Part shown: piece by piece, positions 18,159 to 29,517 of the stretch | Layout of the letters: the number at the start of each line of letters is the position of its first letter | Position numbering within the stretch: position 1 is the stretch's first letter | Assembly: GCA_019155205.2 (NCBI GenBank) | Contig: JAHNZQ020000181.1 | Span: 1,530,088 to 1,594,087, forward strand | Reading direction: 5' to 3' | Length of the DNA stretch: 64,000 bases | From: Gracilaria vermiculophylla | Taxonomy: Eukaryota > Rhodophyta > Florideophyceae > Gracilariales > Gracilariaceae | The notes under the pieces: generated by a model | Told to the model about the DNA's origin: nothing | Database searches by the model: none | What the model saw: only the letters and a program-made list of their open reading frames with translations | Program-made: the position numbers and the translations under genes

Positions 18159-20343
18159 TCAAGTATTATCAATGCTCTCAAGGCTCTGCCAATGCACGGA
18201 ATTCATGAGTTCGTCACCGCCATCCTCATGGAAAGATTCTGATGGGTCTTCAAACTCTTTCCCTGTTCCATTTTCTTCAGATACGTTTCTATGTTCTACG
18301 AATTGCTTTGCATTCCGTTCACTACTTGGCGAAGACTTTCTGTTTTGAGTTTGATGTTCCATGGTGGCAATTGTCTCCGTGTTATCCAGTTCTGTCCCAC
18401 GTTCATGTGTGCATAGACCTTTGTCATGTTCCCTTCTTGACGGTTGCGCGGCATACACCATTTCTTCTTTCTCCGTCCCCGAGCTTTCGACTTCCTCACA
18501 AGCCGTTTGATCTATTCGACTTTCATCGCCATCTTTCCCTTGGGATAGTGAACTTGTGTTTGACGGAGGATGGCCTGGCTTTGACTCTGTTTTCTCGGTG
18601 GCGTGGTTAGATGCGTTCTGGTGTGAGCGTGATTCCATTAAATCCGTGTCACAGACGTCAGGTTCTCCAGCAATAGCCGTTTGAGCGCTACAATTCCGAG
18701 GCGGTTCCCTCATATCCTCGGGAAGGGGTTCATATATAGTTACATGGCCATCGTCTGCAGGGATACTATTCAATTCTGTGGCGTTCATACCATTCTGCGG
18801 TGCTCTTTCTGAAGGTACTATATTCGAGTACTGGTTAGATGCATTAAGCCCAAGCGCGTTGAACCCCGATTCAGGATCGTGGCCCGTGCCGAAGTTTGAG
18901 GATGGTACATGTTGAATTGGCAATGCAGGAACCACAGGAACAGCATCTGATGAAGGAATTGGGACCGATGAAATAGGAAAAGGTACAGACGTGTGGGAGG
19001 GACTCGACATGGCCATTGATGTTGGCATTGGTTCAGAGGCCGCAGCTCCTATTGATCTTGCTACCGCGGCCGAAACGTCTCCGGATGAAACTTGTATCTG
19101 ATCGTGGGTGCCATGACTATGTAGCGCGGATGACACTGGCAACGAGCTGTTTTCTCCCGAAGACGTTGCAAATCGGACGGTGGCGTGCAGAGAAGGATCT
19201 CCCGAAACTAAGTGCAAAGGGTGACCCATTAATTCGTGTGGGTGGAGATACTTTGTGCGCTTTCGACCTCGTTTTGAACTAGCCGCTCTAACCCTTTTCA
19301 TCGCGATTTCCTGTCGCTTGTTTTCTCTCCATCGCCTTTGCGCCTCCTCAACTTCCATGTTTCGTCGCGTTTCTTCAGAGATGGCATGGCCAGCGGGCAT
19401 GGTGGTTTGCGGGCGATTGCCATCAGCCGTTGGTTTTTGAGCTCCAAGGGTGTCTTGAAGGTGCGAAACCTTGTGATCGCCCAAAAGCGTATAAGTGGAG
19501 CCTTCCCGTGCGGAAGGTAGATAGTGTGTCCCTGCCGGTTGCGACGCTCCCGCTGTTCGGTACACGTAACAGTTAGAATCATTCAAGTTATTATTCAATT
19601 CTGTATTTTGTGCTTGAAGATGCGTGTCCCATACAAAACTGCATCGCTGTCGCAGGAGGGTTTCCTCGCTCGAGGTCGCTCGGGAGGGAGAAAACATACC
19701 AGAAGCGCCAATTGTGGCAGAGCTTTCTTGTACTATCCCGTGGGGTAGGGCTGAGGAGAGGTTGTGAACAGGGTCGCGGCTTGGATGAGGTATGTGATTC
19801 GAAGAATACTGCATGGTTTCATGCGATTGCGGCGGAACAATACGAGAAATTGCGTGTTGGTGAGCAAGTTGGCAGTGTTTTTCATCAGCATGCTCGACGG
19901 GAAGGTGCTGCTGCATCGGCGCGCCGCCGACTTGCAATGCGCTCACATACAATGGGCTTGATGCGGTTGGCTGCCTTTGCACCACTTGGGGTTGAAATGG
20001 AAAGTGGTGGACATTGGCAGCGGAGTTGTGCGGAAGTGCCATGCCGTTGGATCGCATGGCTAGGTATTGCGGAGCGGCAGTACACGTCACATGCACGGGG
20101 GCTTCCATGGCTCGAAACTTTTTCTTGCGCTTCTTGTCTTCGAGTTCCTTTCGCTTTGCAATTCTCCACTCGCGTTGCATGCGACGAATGGCTTCAGGGT
20201 CTGCTTCGCGCGCAGGAGGGGTGTGTGCGGGTGAAACAAGTTAGATGGGCTCGGGCAGTTTTGCTCGGTGATCCGAACGAATGCATTCGAGGGGCAGCGA
20301 GGAGGAACCTACCATCGCTACAAAACGGTTGCGAGTTGTTCAT
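18159..20343 (-). CDS. Large Ser/His/Gln-rich, probably nuclear protein; two exons
   Basis: Exon 1 is 20343-20313 (MNNSQPFCSD plus one base), intron 20312-20204 (109 bp: donor GTAGGT, CTAAC branch, GAAG acceptor), exon 2 is 20203-18159. The phase-1 junction gives CSDADPEAIRRMQREW in frame with a strongly basic helix rich in KRK/KKRKKK. A second basic block, RRNMEVEEAQRRWRENKRQ followed by SSKRGRKRTKYLHPHEL, lies near residues 285-335. The rest is low-complexity Ser/Pro/His and acidic sequence. Two basic helical blocks suggest nucleic-acid binding and nuclear import, but no bZIP leucine heptads or other named domain are evident. An alternative start at Met in exon 2 (20180) would need no intron. 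Confidence 0.7.
20204..20312 (-). other. Intron 1 of the 18159-20343 gene
   Basis: GTAGGT donor at 20312, CTAAC branch-like site, acceptor AAG ending at 20204; phase 1, matching on both sides. Confidence 0.65.
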
Positions 20344-21075
20344 GGAACAAACTTGGCAAGCACGTGTGAGGCGGTATGAGCAGCGTGCAGATGCGGGAGG
20401 GGTGTCGTGCTCTGTCAAAAAGAAGAAAGAGATATGGAAGAAACACTCTGCTTGACAGGCGCACGCGGTAGTGAACGTGGGTGGCAGGCTGGTACGAGGG
20501 CGCGTTTGAAAATGAGCGCTGGTGTGGCAGACCAGTGCTACCGAATCATCCTCGCCAACGGCACGAGGCGGAAAGATTGCATAGGGGGCTTGAAATTTTG
20601 GAAAAGCCGCGCTGGCTACTTCACTGCGGAGCGGCACCGCTGCGTGCTCTGCTACATGCGGGTTAAAAATGGCCATTTTTTCCAAACATTTCGAAATTGA
20701 TCACGATTGCCCACCTGCATCCCGCCCGCTCCCAGTTTTCGTGGACGCCAGTGCATCTTCGCCTTTGCCCACACAAAAGCGAAAGCCTGTCCTGTGTTGA
20801 AATGGCAGTTTGACCAAATGGTTTTGGGCTCAATGGCAAACCCACCTCCAAACGCCACTGATCCTCGCCCAGTTTGGAGCAACTGCACGCCCATCACAAC
20901 AACAAATAACGATACCGACACTTGTGGTGACAATCGAGTAGCCAAAATCCACTGTGCGTCACTGTTGATACACAAAGGTCTTGGAGATAATGTTATGCAC
21001 TTGTCGCTCCATCTCCGAGTCCAACTGCAGTATCTTCATCTGCCGGTGTTGAGCATTTCTCAAAAGTAGCTCCTC
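20344..21075. other. Divergent intergenic region
   Basis: Contains the promoters of the 18159-20343 gene (minus) and the DUF2301 gene (plus). A minus-strand open stretch at about 21090-20960 has coding-like composition (LLLRNAQHRQMKILQLDSE) but no start, partner exon or family could be assigned. Confidence 0.4.
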
Positions 21076-21846
21076 ATGGCGATGATTGCAGCGTTCCTCA
21101 CTTGCACTCCCTTTCACCTGCGTCCATCCTCACCGTTCTCCGCCAATGTCTGCCGCCCACCGCCAAACGTCACCCGCCATCTCTGCCGCATGTCAACCAC
21201 CAAGCCGTCACAAGTTGTTGAAGGTCCCTTCGAAGGAATGTACGGTTCATGGTACTTGACACGCGCAGACGTCACCGACGTGCAGGTGTACCGAGCTGCG
21301 CTCGGCGTAATGTGTGTGGCTCAGTCAGCGAGCATCCTGCTTGCCGTATCGCACTCAATGGCCCCATCGTACATACACGACGCCTTGTTTGCAGTCAGCA
21401 CGACCGCCTTCGGCGTTGCTTTGGCCAAGATTCACATATACATGAAGCCGCTTCACAACGCGCTCAAGGTGCTGTGGGCGGCTGGCCTGCTTGGCGCGGT
21501 AGCAATCCTTGCGACACAGCACGAGCTGGTGCCCCTCGTCTACGAAAGGCCCGCGCTGCTGCTGGCAACAGGCTGGCAGTTTGTTGCCCTCACTGGCGTC
21601 TTTGTCAAGGAAGCTTTCTGCTTCGCAAGAACGGAGGCCATTGGAATGGCCGCCTTGACTCCAATACTCGTGGGCGGCCACTTCTTGCGTATTCTCCCCG
21701 AGTCTGCTGAGCGTGTTGGGGCGCTTGTGTTCGTGGCCGCGTTCCTGTATTTCTGTGCGCGCAAGTTTACCCAAGGTGTGAAAGATGACATTGGTGACAA
21801 GTCTGTGTTCCAGCACATGGCGGAAGCCAAAGACGGAACGCAGTGA
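21076..21846 (+). CDS. DUF2301 family integral membrane protein, plastid
   Basis: 256 aa. The N-terminal ~38 residues resemble a transit peptide (Ser/Pro/Arg, no acidic residues). Then comes the DUF2301 layout: YGSWYLTRADVTDVQVYR, followed by about six hydrophobic helices (ALGVMCVAQSASILLAVS; FAVSTTAFGVALAKIHIYM; VLWAAGLLGAVAIL; PALLLATGWQFVALTGVFVKEAFCF; AALTPILVGGHFLRIL; VGALVFVAAFLYFCARKF). The GVFVKEAFCF segment with following polar residues is a family hallmark. DUF2301 proteins occur in cyanobacteria and plastid-bearing eukaryotes; biochemical function is unknown. Met40 (MSTTKPSQ) is an alternative start. Intronless. Confidence 0.88.
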   Translation: MAMIAAFLTCTPFHLRPSSPFSANVCRPPPNVTRHLCRMSTTKPSQVVEGPFEGMYGSWYLTRADVTDVQVYRAALGVMCVAQSASILLAVSHSMAPSYIHDALFAVSTTAFGVALAKIHIYMKPLHNALKVLWAAGLLGAVAILATQHELVPLVYERPALLLATGWQFVALTGVFVKEAFCFARTEAIGMAALTPILVGGHFLRILPESAERVGALVFVAAFLYFCARKFTQGVKDDIGDKSVFQHMAEAKDGTQ

Positions 21847-22184
21847 AATGGCATGACCGTTCTTATCAAATGCTTGCGTCGCGCACGGGGGCGTGCTTGG
21901 CAGGGCAGCGCACCAAAAGGGCTTTGATCGAGAAATCGGTGGGTTCGGATTCGGAATGCATCTGCGCGATCCAGGGGCAAGAGGAGCACAGATTTGTTGG
22001 CAAGGGATTTGGACGGAAACAAGGAGTATTTAATGCATATAATGTAAAGGCGGGACCAAGTTGGTGGCCGGGTCCGGAGGACGCGGCAGGCCAGCCCCCG
22101 CATTGAGGGACGAGAACCGACGCTGACAAAAAGACAGATTTGATCGATACATGTGCGTCGACTGGACCGTGTCTGAAATCAAAA

Positions 22185-22928
22185 TTACTCGGCTTCTTTT
22201 GTTTCCGCCTTCGGACCGGAAGCCTGCATGGTGGACAAGAAAGCGTTGTATCCGACTTGAATGGTGTTGATGTACAAAATACGCTGTGATGAAGGAATGA
22301 AGCGGAAGTTGATAACATGTGCAATAGGCCACCTGCATAAAGTATGTGCCGATTACGAAGCGTCAGAGGGGGGGAAGTAAAGTTAGTTTCTCGCGCTTTG
22401 ATTCGCATCGCCTTGACTGCCGCCAAATGGAAGAATGATGCTGCATACACTGTCCAGTTAACCTTCATGGTTGGCCATAGCTTCTCTTTGACCTCTCCAG
22501 GGACGTCGGCAACCTTACCGTCCATAGCCTTCATCGCCCCAAAGAACATGGAGGTGAAAATGGGAGCAAAAAAGATCTGATCTACAGCGGTCTTGGTCGC
22601 GACAGCTGCGGCAGAGGTAGGGGCGGCGGTCATGATGGATCTGTCAAGTAAAGAATACCAGTAATGGCCAATGGGTCCATGGAGACACAGACCAAATGCG
22701 CCCATTTTGGCGGTTCGACGAACATCCCAGGGCTTTCCGGAGCTAATGTCTGGTGCCTGTGCTACCAGATCGCCCAGCAAGAAACCTGTAAAGGACTACT
22801 CAATGGGGGGTTAGAGAAGAGAGCCCGGACGGCTGACGAGCAGCGGCGATGGGACTTACGGTCATTGTCTTTGTTTGCAACGGCTTCGCCACGAGTGCTG
22901 CATTGTAACGCGCCCAGATACCTGCCAT
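22185..22928 (-). CDS. Mpv17/PMP22 family membrane protein, three exons
   Basis: Exon 1 is 22928-22860 (23 codons), intron 22859-22796 (64 bp, GTAAGT...CTAAC...TAG), exon 2 is 22795-22449, intron 22448-22333 (116 bp, GTATGC...GCAG), exon 3 is 22332-22185; total 187 aa. All phases agree and the product shows the family signature from end to end: W-x2-Y-x6-P-L-x-TK near the start, GD-x3-Q (LLGDLVAQ), RTAKMGAFGLCLHGPIGHYWYSLLD, DQIFFAPIF, a WT-x-WP segment created by the second splice, and NFRFIPSSQRILYINTIQVGYNAFLS at the C terminus. Family members sit in peroxisomal, mitochondrial or plastid membranes, possibly as channels. A poly-G tract lies 28 bp upstream of the ATG, so an upstream exon cannot be excluded. 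Confidence 0.93.
22333..22448 (-). other. Intron 2 of the Mpv17 gene
   Basis: 116 bp, donor GTATGC, acceptor GCAG; phase 2. It joins the WT and WP residues of the conserved C-terminal motif. Confidence 0.88.
22796..22859 (-). other. Intron 1 of the Mpv17 gene
   Basis: 64 bp, donor GTAAGT, TCTAAC branch, TAG acceptor; phase 0. Using this acceptor restores the family spacing between the TK..T and GD motifs; an in-exon CAG eleven bases downstream would shift the frame. Confidence 0.85.
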
Positions 22929-22954
22929 TGCGGATGGATGTGGTAGAAAAACCT

Positions 22955-22955
<1 letters not shown>

Positions 22956-22992
<37 letters not shown>

Positions 22993-23078
22993 GGGGGGGG
23001 GGGGGGGGGGGGGGGGGGCGGGGGGGGAGGGGAGGGGGATTTTTTGCCGCGGGGGGGGGGGCGGGGGGGGGGGGTCGG

Positions 23079-23115
<37 letters not shown>
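22956..23115 (+). repeat. Interrupted poly-G tract
   Basis: 160 bp, almost all G, with a few T/C/A and one ATTTTTTGCCGC island near 23039-23050. It directly precedes the first known exon of the minus-strand Mpv17 gene (poly-C on its sense strand). Confidence 0.9.
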
Positions 23116-23116
<1 letters not shown>

Positions 23117-24635
23117 GTGATGCGTTGACGAGGACGAGGTTGTAGAGGGAAGCCTCGATATGAACGGATAAGTACTTTATCGCGCGCTAGAGAGAGCACC
23201 GTCGTATGCGGGATAGGTCTCAGTCACGTCCTGGTCGCTGGTGCATGGTGACGCATGCGGGCGCTCAACACGTGCTGGATCGGGTGGATGTGGTTACCCA
23301 CGGCGATCGCCCTGTGCGCTTTTGACACGTATCATCGATTGATTGGCCATCTTGGATGTCACCTCCGCAGCAGCTACTTTGGAGTGATGGCGGACTGTAA
23401 CTGACGCCGCTCACGCACCCCACGGCGGGCTTGCCTGCGTGTGCCAATATGAACAACCGTGCACGAGCTCGCTACCGCTTCTAAAGAGTTTACGTGAAGG
23501 GGTGCCAATTCACAACGTGCTGCAGCGCAGAGCTTGCAGGCTCCCAGCCGAGACAAAATGTGTATTGAGGGACCGTACGGGTCGATCATCCCGATATTAA
23601 AAAAAAATTGGCGCCTTTTAAAGTTTTCTAAACATGTTATCTCTTCGCAGTCACAGTATTTACCCAGTCTTTACAAAACATTGAACTCTAGAAACTACAG
23701 ATAAAATAGTAAGACTTTAAAAAAATATCCAACTTTCCTGTTTCACGTCGTGACTGCCTTTTCTACAGCTGTCTATCAACTCAGTGTCCTCTGTGAAAAG
23801 CCGAGAAATGAATAAAAACAAACAGTACTTTCGAGTTTTTATATATACAAACATTTGTGCGGAAGCCCATCTCATTGACACACAACGTTTTACGACTTTC
23901 AGAAAAAAGACGGTCTGTCTGAATAAAGACGTCCTAATGAATGGTCTCCCTGAGCACTATCATAAGCGCCGTTGATTGCAATTTTAAGAGCATTGTTCAC
24001 ATTCTTTCAGTTTGAATTAAAACAGTGAGAGCAATAAACCCCATGGGTACGTGCATCTCGCCGTCTAGTGGTGCTTGTATCTCCAATCCTGCTTAACTCG
24101 AGCAGACTCAAAAGAAGAAGGCGTATGAATCTTCAGAGAAGGCCCAGCACAGATGTGAGTTGTTCAAAATTTGAAAGGCAAACATGAATTCGCATAGCAA
24201 CCAAAAGCTCGGCACGATCTGGCTGATGTTAAATCCTCACGCAAGACTAAACGATTGACTTGAAGGATGACACTACCGCACTACGACAGTCAAGCATGTC
24301 TTGAACGCGCTCGAAAATCGCTGTTGCTTTTGACACAAGTTTACACTGGCCACAGTCGTGCACTGCATCCGGTCGCAAGGCATCTGCATGACAGAACCCT
24401 ATAATGCGAGTGCGCTTTTCGCTTAAGAAGGACCGCAAGAACACATTGTACTGAGGTGTGCGCCGACACGCAGAAACCGTTGAGACCTACTCAACAATGA
24501 GAAAGAGAGGCGCAACACGACGCTCAGATATTTGACGTTGAAAGCGCCCTATAACACCCTAGCCTTTCTGGAGCGAGAGAAGTATGTGAACAAATAAATC
24601 ATGGCTGTGCCATGAATTAGAGCACGGCTACTACA
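23116..24635. other. AT-richer region without recognisable genes
   Basis: Composition drops sharply from the neighbouring gene block. Only short unrelated ORFs are present. I see no rRNA, tRNA or recognisable transposon motif. Confidence 0.4.
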
Positions 24636-24893
24636 TTGAAACAGACGACAAAGCATGCCCCTTCCCTACATCCAGTTGGTTGCTATCTGAATAAAAAAGT
24701 AGTTCGTTGCGAGTGCGGCACAGCAGCCAAGAAACATGTAGATCACGTTGTGTTCCGGTGTCCGTTGATTAGCGGATCCCATCGCAATAAACTCCCCGCC
24801 GCCAGAGAAAGAGAAGACAAATGGCTTTTGGAAATGATTAGAAAATGGCCGTCAAAGTTTTTGGCCTTCTTTAAGAGAGAGAAATACCTGTAA
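24636..24893 (+). pseudogene. Possible LINE (non-LTR) reverse-transcriptase C-terminal fragment
   Basis: A short ORF carries CECGTAAKKHVDHVVFRCP, matching the C-x-C-G-x6-D-H-x5-CP pattern that follows the reverse transcriptase in many non-LTR elements, then an R-x-L helix. No RT or endonuclease domain is found upstream, so this is at most a dead fragment. The assignment rests on this one motif. Confidence 0.45.
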
Positions 24894-27012
24894 TGAGATA
24901 GATCTCCTACCGCTTCGAAATCAGGAGCGATAGGCCATACTAAAGAAGAAGAAGTTTGAAAAAGAAAAACACTACGCATTCTGGGACTTCAATGTTGCGT
25001 GCTTCTCGGCACCAGTCAAACTCAAAGAATGCATCGTATCATTATTGAGCTGATGTTCGACCTGCGAAGGATCTGTAATGCATACCAGGGAAGAACACTT
25101 TCACCAGAGCTTTCGTTTAGCTTCACAGCAGAATCTCAGTTTGTTTCGACAGTCTCAACTCTGGTCGACCATCTCACCGCATGAGTTTTATGCAGCGTAA
25201 GATCCACATGCAATGCCTCAGAAACTGTTTGACTTGACTCAACATCTCCATGCGTTGTAAACAGATCCCTTAAAGCTTTTGTATACGATTGAAGAGTGTT
25301 GTCAACTCTATGAAGGTCTTGTGTGCAGAGTTTTTTTTTTTCCTTTCTTTAAGAACACCACAAAAGCACACAAATAATTGTGCAATTCTCTCAATTCTCG
25401 GGTCCATTATTATTATTTTTTTCAAAGTCAAAAGCGCATGATAAATGTGTTCAGTGAAAAGCATTTCACGAGGGAATGTTTACTCTTATAAAAAGTATGA
25501 TATCTTGTTTTGTTGTTGTGCATGACTCACTCATCGTATTTCAACTGTTTGAGATATGCTTTTTTTCATTTGTGACAATGTGCAGGAGAGAAAGCAAGTG
25601 TTGGAGTGAAATGATTGCGAGTTGAACTCGTGACAAATGTATTTTGGACAGGTTTATTTCTCTTTATGCCATTATCTTCGAGTTAATATGCAAAGAGGCT
25701 GCCTCAGAAATCTTTCCTAATTCTCAACTTTTGAATACTGAGACAGATTAGGGTACAAACGAAACGTGGATCATCAACTTGTAGTAATGCATATTCTTTA
25801 TATGATGGTTTGAACGTTACAGTGGGGTTGTACGATATAAGAAAAAAGTGACTGTCGCCATCGGTTGGGCAGTGTTTCTCGATACATGCGCCATGAGTGA
25901 GGGTCCAAACCGTCTGGCATGAATGCGCCAAGTTTGCGTGTTGGCGAAAAGCAACAGAACTGCGGAGGATGTAAATATCCACAATGATAAAATTATCACA
26001 CGCAGGGTTTTCAGGTTCGTTATGGTAAAGTATGAGTGCAAAATGAGGTTGTCTCGTTTTTTGAAATATGCCCTTTCACGTGTTACATTATCGGAACGGG
26101 TTGGCATAACACACCCAAATGCTAAAACTATCCGCGGAAAGAGCAAGCACAAAACGGTGGCTGCGTCGCTGTGGGCGCAAATGGCTCGTCCTCAGCGTCT
26201 TTCGTTCTTTGCAGCGCTGCACACATTTGCGCGTTTCCCTGCTCGAACTCATCGGATGCAAGCGTTGTTCGCCAAGTATCGATCGACAACAATAATAAAC
26301 GACACACGTTGGTTCGAAAGGCGCAGTTTAATGATACAATGTGCCGAGGTGTCGATCTGGCGGATCGGACACGCGCTCACTTTGGCGCTCGGCCGCGGGC
26401 AAAGTGTCACGTCACCGTCGCAAACACGGTCGGCAGTTGCACCTGACAACTGCCACTGCGCAGGTCACTCGCAGCCGCCACGTGCAACGATGGATGCGTG
26501 CGGAAGAGTGGGGCGCACGCTGCGCTTTTGGGCGCCGGGCGGCGGCCGAAGGCGCCTCGCGCTCGGCGCGGCAGGGCACACGGCAGACAGCTGCGCGGCT
26601 GCAAATGGGCGCCGCACGGCGGCGCGGGCCGTTTCGCAACGCGCAGGCTGCTTGACGTGAGCGACGCGGCGAAAGGGGGAACGGCAGCTGCTGCGCGCAA
26701 GCGGCTGGACGGGGGTGCGTTTGCGGCGGGGTGCACGCGGAGAGCACATGCAAAGCGTAAACACAGCAACGTTACGCACGGCGCGACGCAATGTGCCGTA
26801 GACGACGGAAACGGACGCCAATGGCGCGGCGCAAAAGTGGCGCGGCTGTTGTGCTGAGCGGGTGCACGGCATGCGGCGCAGGTGGTCGGCGGCGAGCTGC
26901 GGCGGCAACAACTTGGGTGGGCTCGAGCGCGGAAGCGGCGGCACGTTTGGCTTTGAGCCGCGGTTCGTACGGTTGGCATGGGTGTGGCAGTCGGGGGGGG
27001 GAGGAGGGGGGG
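24894..27012. other. Intergenic region across the transition into the GC-rich island
   Basis: AT-rich to about 25.9 kb, intermediate to 26.4 kb, then abruptly GC-rich. No gene is supported; the plus-strand ORF at 25923-26660 has no recognisable domain. A TGACGTGAGCG motif is at 26653-26663. A short interrupted poly-G tract is near 26993-27012. Confidence 0.4.
26653..26663 (+). promoter_or_regulatory. CRE/bZIP-like motif TGACGTGAGCG
   Basis: Exact copy of the 11-mer at 6229-6239 and 33181-33191; here it is not adjacent to a recognised gene start. Confidence 0.3.
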
Positions 27013-27900
27013 TCACCTTCGCTTGTAGAGGCAGGGCGCCAGCGGGGGCAGGCTCGGGGGCGGGCGCGCGGCGGGGCGTTGCGGGGTGTGATGGGGCAGC
27101 TTGCGGAAGGCAAACATGTAGAAGAAGGCGGAGGGCGCGGCGGCACGGGCGCGGGCGGCGGCAGGGCGGGTGGGCGGGCGCGGGCGCTTTGGCGGGGGCG
27201 CGGACGGCGAAAGGGAGGTGAGCGGGTGGTCGGGCACGAGGCGAAAGCCGAGCGCCTCGACGGCGGCGACGAAGGCGGAGGGGTCGTGGGCGCGGAAGCG
27301 CGAGGCGACCTCGGCAACGAGCATGAGGGCGGCGGGCTTGAGGACGCGGCGCGCCTCGTGCAGAAACTGGTGGTAGTTGGTGCCCATGAGCGAGAGGCAG
27401 AAGACGGCGACGTCGGCGACGCGCGCGGGGAGCGGGAGGTGGGCCATGTCGCAGGCGACGACGCCGTCGGCGGCGGCGACGAGGTCGAAGGAGCGCACGG
27501 CGTGGCGCGGGAGGGAGCGGGCGAGGCGGGCGGCGCCGCAGCCGAGGTCGACGACGGCGAGGGGGGGGGGCCGGGCGGCCAGGAAGGCGATGATGCGGTC
27601 CAGCGGGTCGGCGGGCCAGCGGCGCACCTGGGCGGCGTAGCCGGCGTGGTAGGCGTGGAAGAGCGCCGGGTTGGCGTCCATGAGCGCCTTGGACGCGGCG
27701 CCCGTGTTCGTGTACAGCGACTCGTTGAGCATGCGGAAGTGGGCGGCGCTGAGCTTTTGGCGCATGCGCTGCTGCAGCGCGCTGAGCTTTCGCGCCTTCT
27801 TGGCGATGGGCGGCGTGTTGGCGATGGGCGGCGTGTTGGCGGCGGGCGCCTTTTTGGCGGTGGGCGCCTTGTTGGCGACGGGGCGCGGGGCTTTGCGCAT
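27013..27900 (-). CDS. RRP8: RRP8-like 25S/28S rRNA methyltransferase
   Basis: 295 aa from the ATG at 27900-27898. The frame is open upstream but encodes only Pro/Ala low complexity. The N-terminal ~45 residues are Lys/Pro/Ala-rich with tandem NTPPIA repeats, nucleolar-signal-like. The catalytic part follows: FRMLNESLYT, FHAYHAGYAAQVRRWPADPLDRII, VVDLGCGAARLARSL (SAM motif I), SFDL, ACDMAHLPLP, VAVFCLSLMGTNYHQFLHEARRVLKP and AEVASRF, the order typical of RRP8/nucleomethylin, which makes m1A in helix 25.1 of large-subunit rRNA. The C-terminal region carries an extra Pro/Arg/Ala-rich insertion before FFYMFAFRK. It is divergent from the 28459 gene. Confidence 0.93.
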   Translation of the reverse strand: MRKAPRPVANKAPTAKKAPAANTPPIANTPPIAKKARKLSALQQRMRQKLSAAHFRMLNESLYTNTGAASKALMDANPALFHAYHAGYAAQVRRWPADPLDRIIAFLAARPPPLAVVDLGCGAARLARSLPRHAVRSFDLVAAADGVVACDMAHLPLPARVADVAVFCLSLMGTNYHQFLHEARRVLKPAALMLVAEVASRFRAHDPSAFVAAVEALGFRLVPDHPLTSLSPSAPPPKRPRPPTRPAAARARAAAPSAFFYMFAFRKLPHHTPQRPAARPPPSLPPLAPCLYKRR

Positions 27901-28458
27901 GGCGGCGGGGCGCGGCGGTGGCGGCGGCGGTGGCGGTGGCGGTGGCAGCGGCGGTGGCGGTGGCGGTGGCGGTGGCGGTGGCGGCGGCGATGGAGGGCGC
28001 GGGGCGCGGCGGGAGGGGCGCGGGGGGGGAGGCACGACGGCGTGCGCGCGGCGGCAGTGGCAAACGGGGGCGCAATTGAGCGGGGGGGGCGCGAATTGCA
28101 AATGGCGGCGCGCGGCGTCGAGCATCGCGCAGCAGCGAGCGGGCGCGCGGCGCAGCGCGCGTGGCGCGCGCGGGCAGCGCCGTGGCGCTGCCGATGGGCG
28201 GCGCGCGCCGCCCGTGCGCTGCGCGCGCGGCCAAATGAATTGGCGCGCGCCATTTGTTCGCCCCGCGCCGCTTGTTCGCCCCGCCCCAGCCCCCACGGCC
28301 GCCGCCCCCCACGGCCGCCGCCCCCCTCCGCCGCCGCCCCCCTCCGCCGCCGCCCCCCGCGCACGCCCCCCCCGCGCGCAGCTCCGCGCCGCGCGCAGCT
28401 GTCCGCCGCGCGCCCAACTCTGCTGCGCGCCCGCCTTTGCTCCGCCCCCGCCGCCGCC
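27901..28458. promoter_or_regulatory. Bidirectional intergenic region, GC-rich with GGCGGT repeats
   Basis: 558 bp between the RRP8 start and the start of the divergent proline-rich gene. It holds a GGCGGT-type hexanucleotide array at about 27911-27990 and several CCGCCGCCCCC repeats near 28300-28360. Both promoters should be here. Confidence 0.5.
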
Positions 28459-29441
28459 ATGCCGCAGCCGTCGCAGTACCAGGCGCGCCGCCTGCTGGAG
28501 CTGGTCAGCCTCAACCGCGCGCGCGTGCGCGACGCCGACCACATCGAGCCCGACCTGTGGGCGCGCCGCCACCCGCCGCTGCGCGGCATCGTCTACAACG
28601 ACCGCCACACCGCGCGCCTGCTGCTCTGCAGCGGCCACCTCGGCGCGGAGCCCGCGCCCGCGCTGCCGCCCGCGCTGCCGCCCGCGCCGCCGCCCGCGCT
28701 GCCGCCGCCGCGCCAGGACGTGCACACGGCCAACATCGCGCCGCTGCACCACCGCAAGCCGCACCGCCTCGCGCGCGTCGACAGCGCCGCCTCCGCCACC
28801 TCCAAGGTCTCCTCCGCCCCCTCGTTCGGCAACATCCGCGAGCCGCTCTCCGGCAGCTCGCTGCACCTGCACGACAGCGCCGCCGCCCCCGCGCGCGCCG
28901 CCGCCGCCCCCCCCGACGCCGCGCTCGCCGCCTCTGCGCACGCCGCGCAGCCGCCCGCGCGCCCCGCGCGCCCCACGCCCGCCGAGTACGAGGAGTTTGG
29001 CTCCGAGGCGCTCATCACCAACGTCTACGACGACGACACGGACGACGACCTGGACGACGCCACGCCCAGCAACCTCTTCCGCCAGATTGGCCCCAGCATC
29101 AGCATGGCACACGCGCTGCCGCCCGCCGCCGCCGACCCCGACCCCGACCCCGACCCCGGCGCCGACCCCGGCGCCGACCCCGGCGCCGACCCCGGCGCCG
29201 ACCCGCACGCCGATCCGCTGCCGCAGCGCGCCGCCGACCGCCGCGCGCCGCCTGCCCACGCCGAGCAGCCGCCCGCGTCGCCGCTGTCGTCGCCGCTGTC
29301 GTCGCCACACCGCATCGGCGAGCTGCGCGGCGAGACGGGCAAGATTGCCACGCCGCCGCCGCCGACGCCGCCGCCGCCACCACCGCCGCCTCCGCCGCCG
29401 CTACCGCCGCATGCCGCCGCTGCGCCGCGCGCCGTTCCGCC

Positions 29442-29485
<44 letters not shown>

Positions 29486-29517
29486 TGCCGCCGCACGCGG
29501 CCATCAGCGCGTCATGA
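28459..29517 (+). CDS. Proline-rich protein of unknown function
   Basis: 352 aa from a GCCATGC context (28459). Residues 1-60 look ordered (YQARRLLELVSLNRARVRDAD, then WARRHPPLRGIVYNDRHTARLLLC). An intermediate part contains SSAPSFGNIREPLSGSSLHLH and an acidic stretch (EEFGSEALITNVYDDDTDDD) followed by ATPSNLFRQIGPSIS. A DPDPDP and GADP tandem repeat at about 29138-29205 (12-bp units) follows, and poly-proline runs fill the last ~60 residues. No family is recognised. The mix of short conserved-looking linear segments with poly-Pro suggests a scaffold or actin/SH3-type ligand, but this is a guess. Confidence 0.65.

Noticed and set aside
20652..21090. Minus-strand coding-like segments opposite the DUF2301 start
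   Set aside because: They overlap a well-supported plus-strand gene and cannot be joined into a model with clear splice sites.
25923..26660. 245-aa plus-strand ORF
   Set aside because: No domain; its C-terminal third is GC-island low complexity and its N-terminal part has no recognisable motif.
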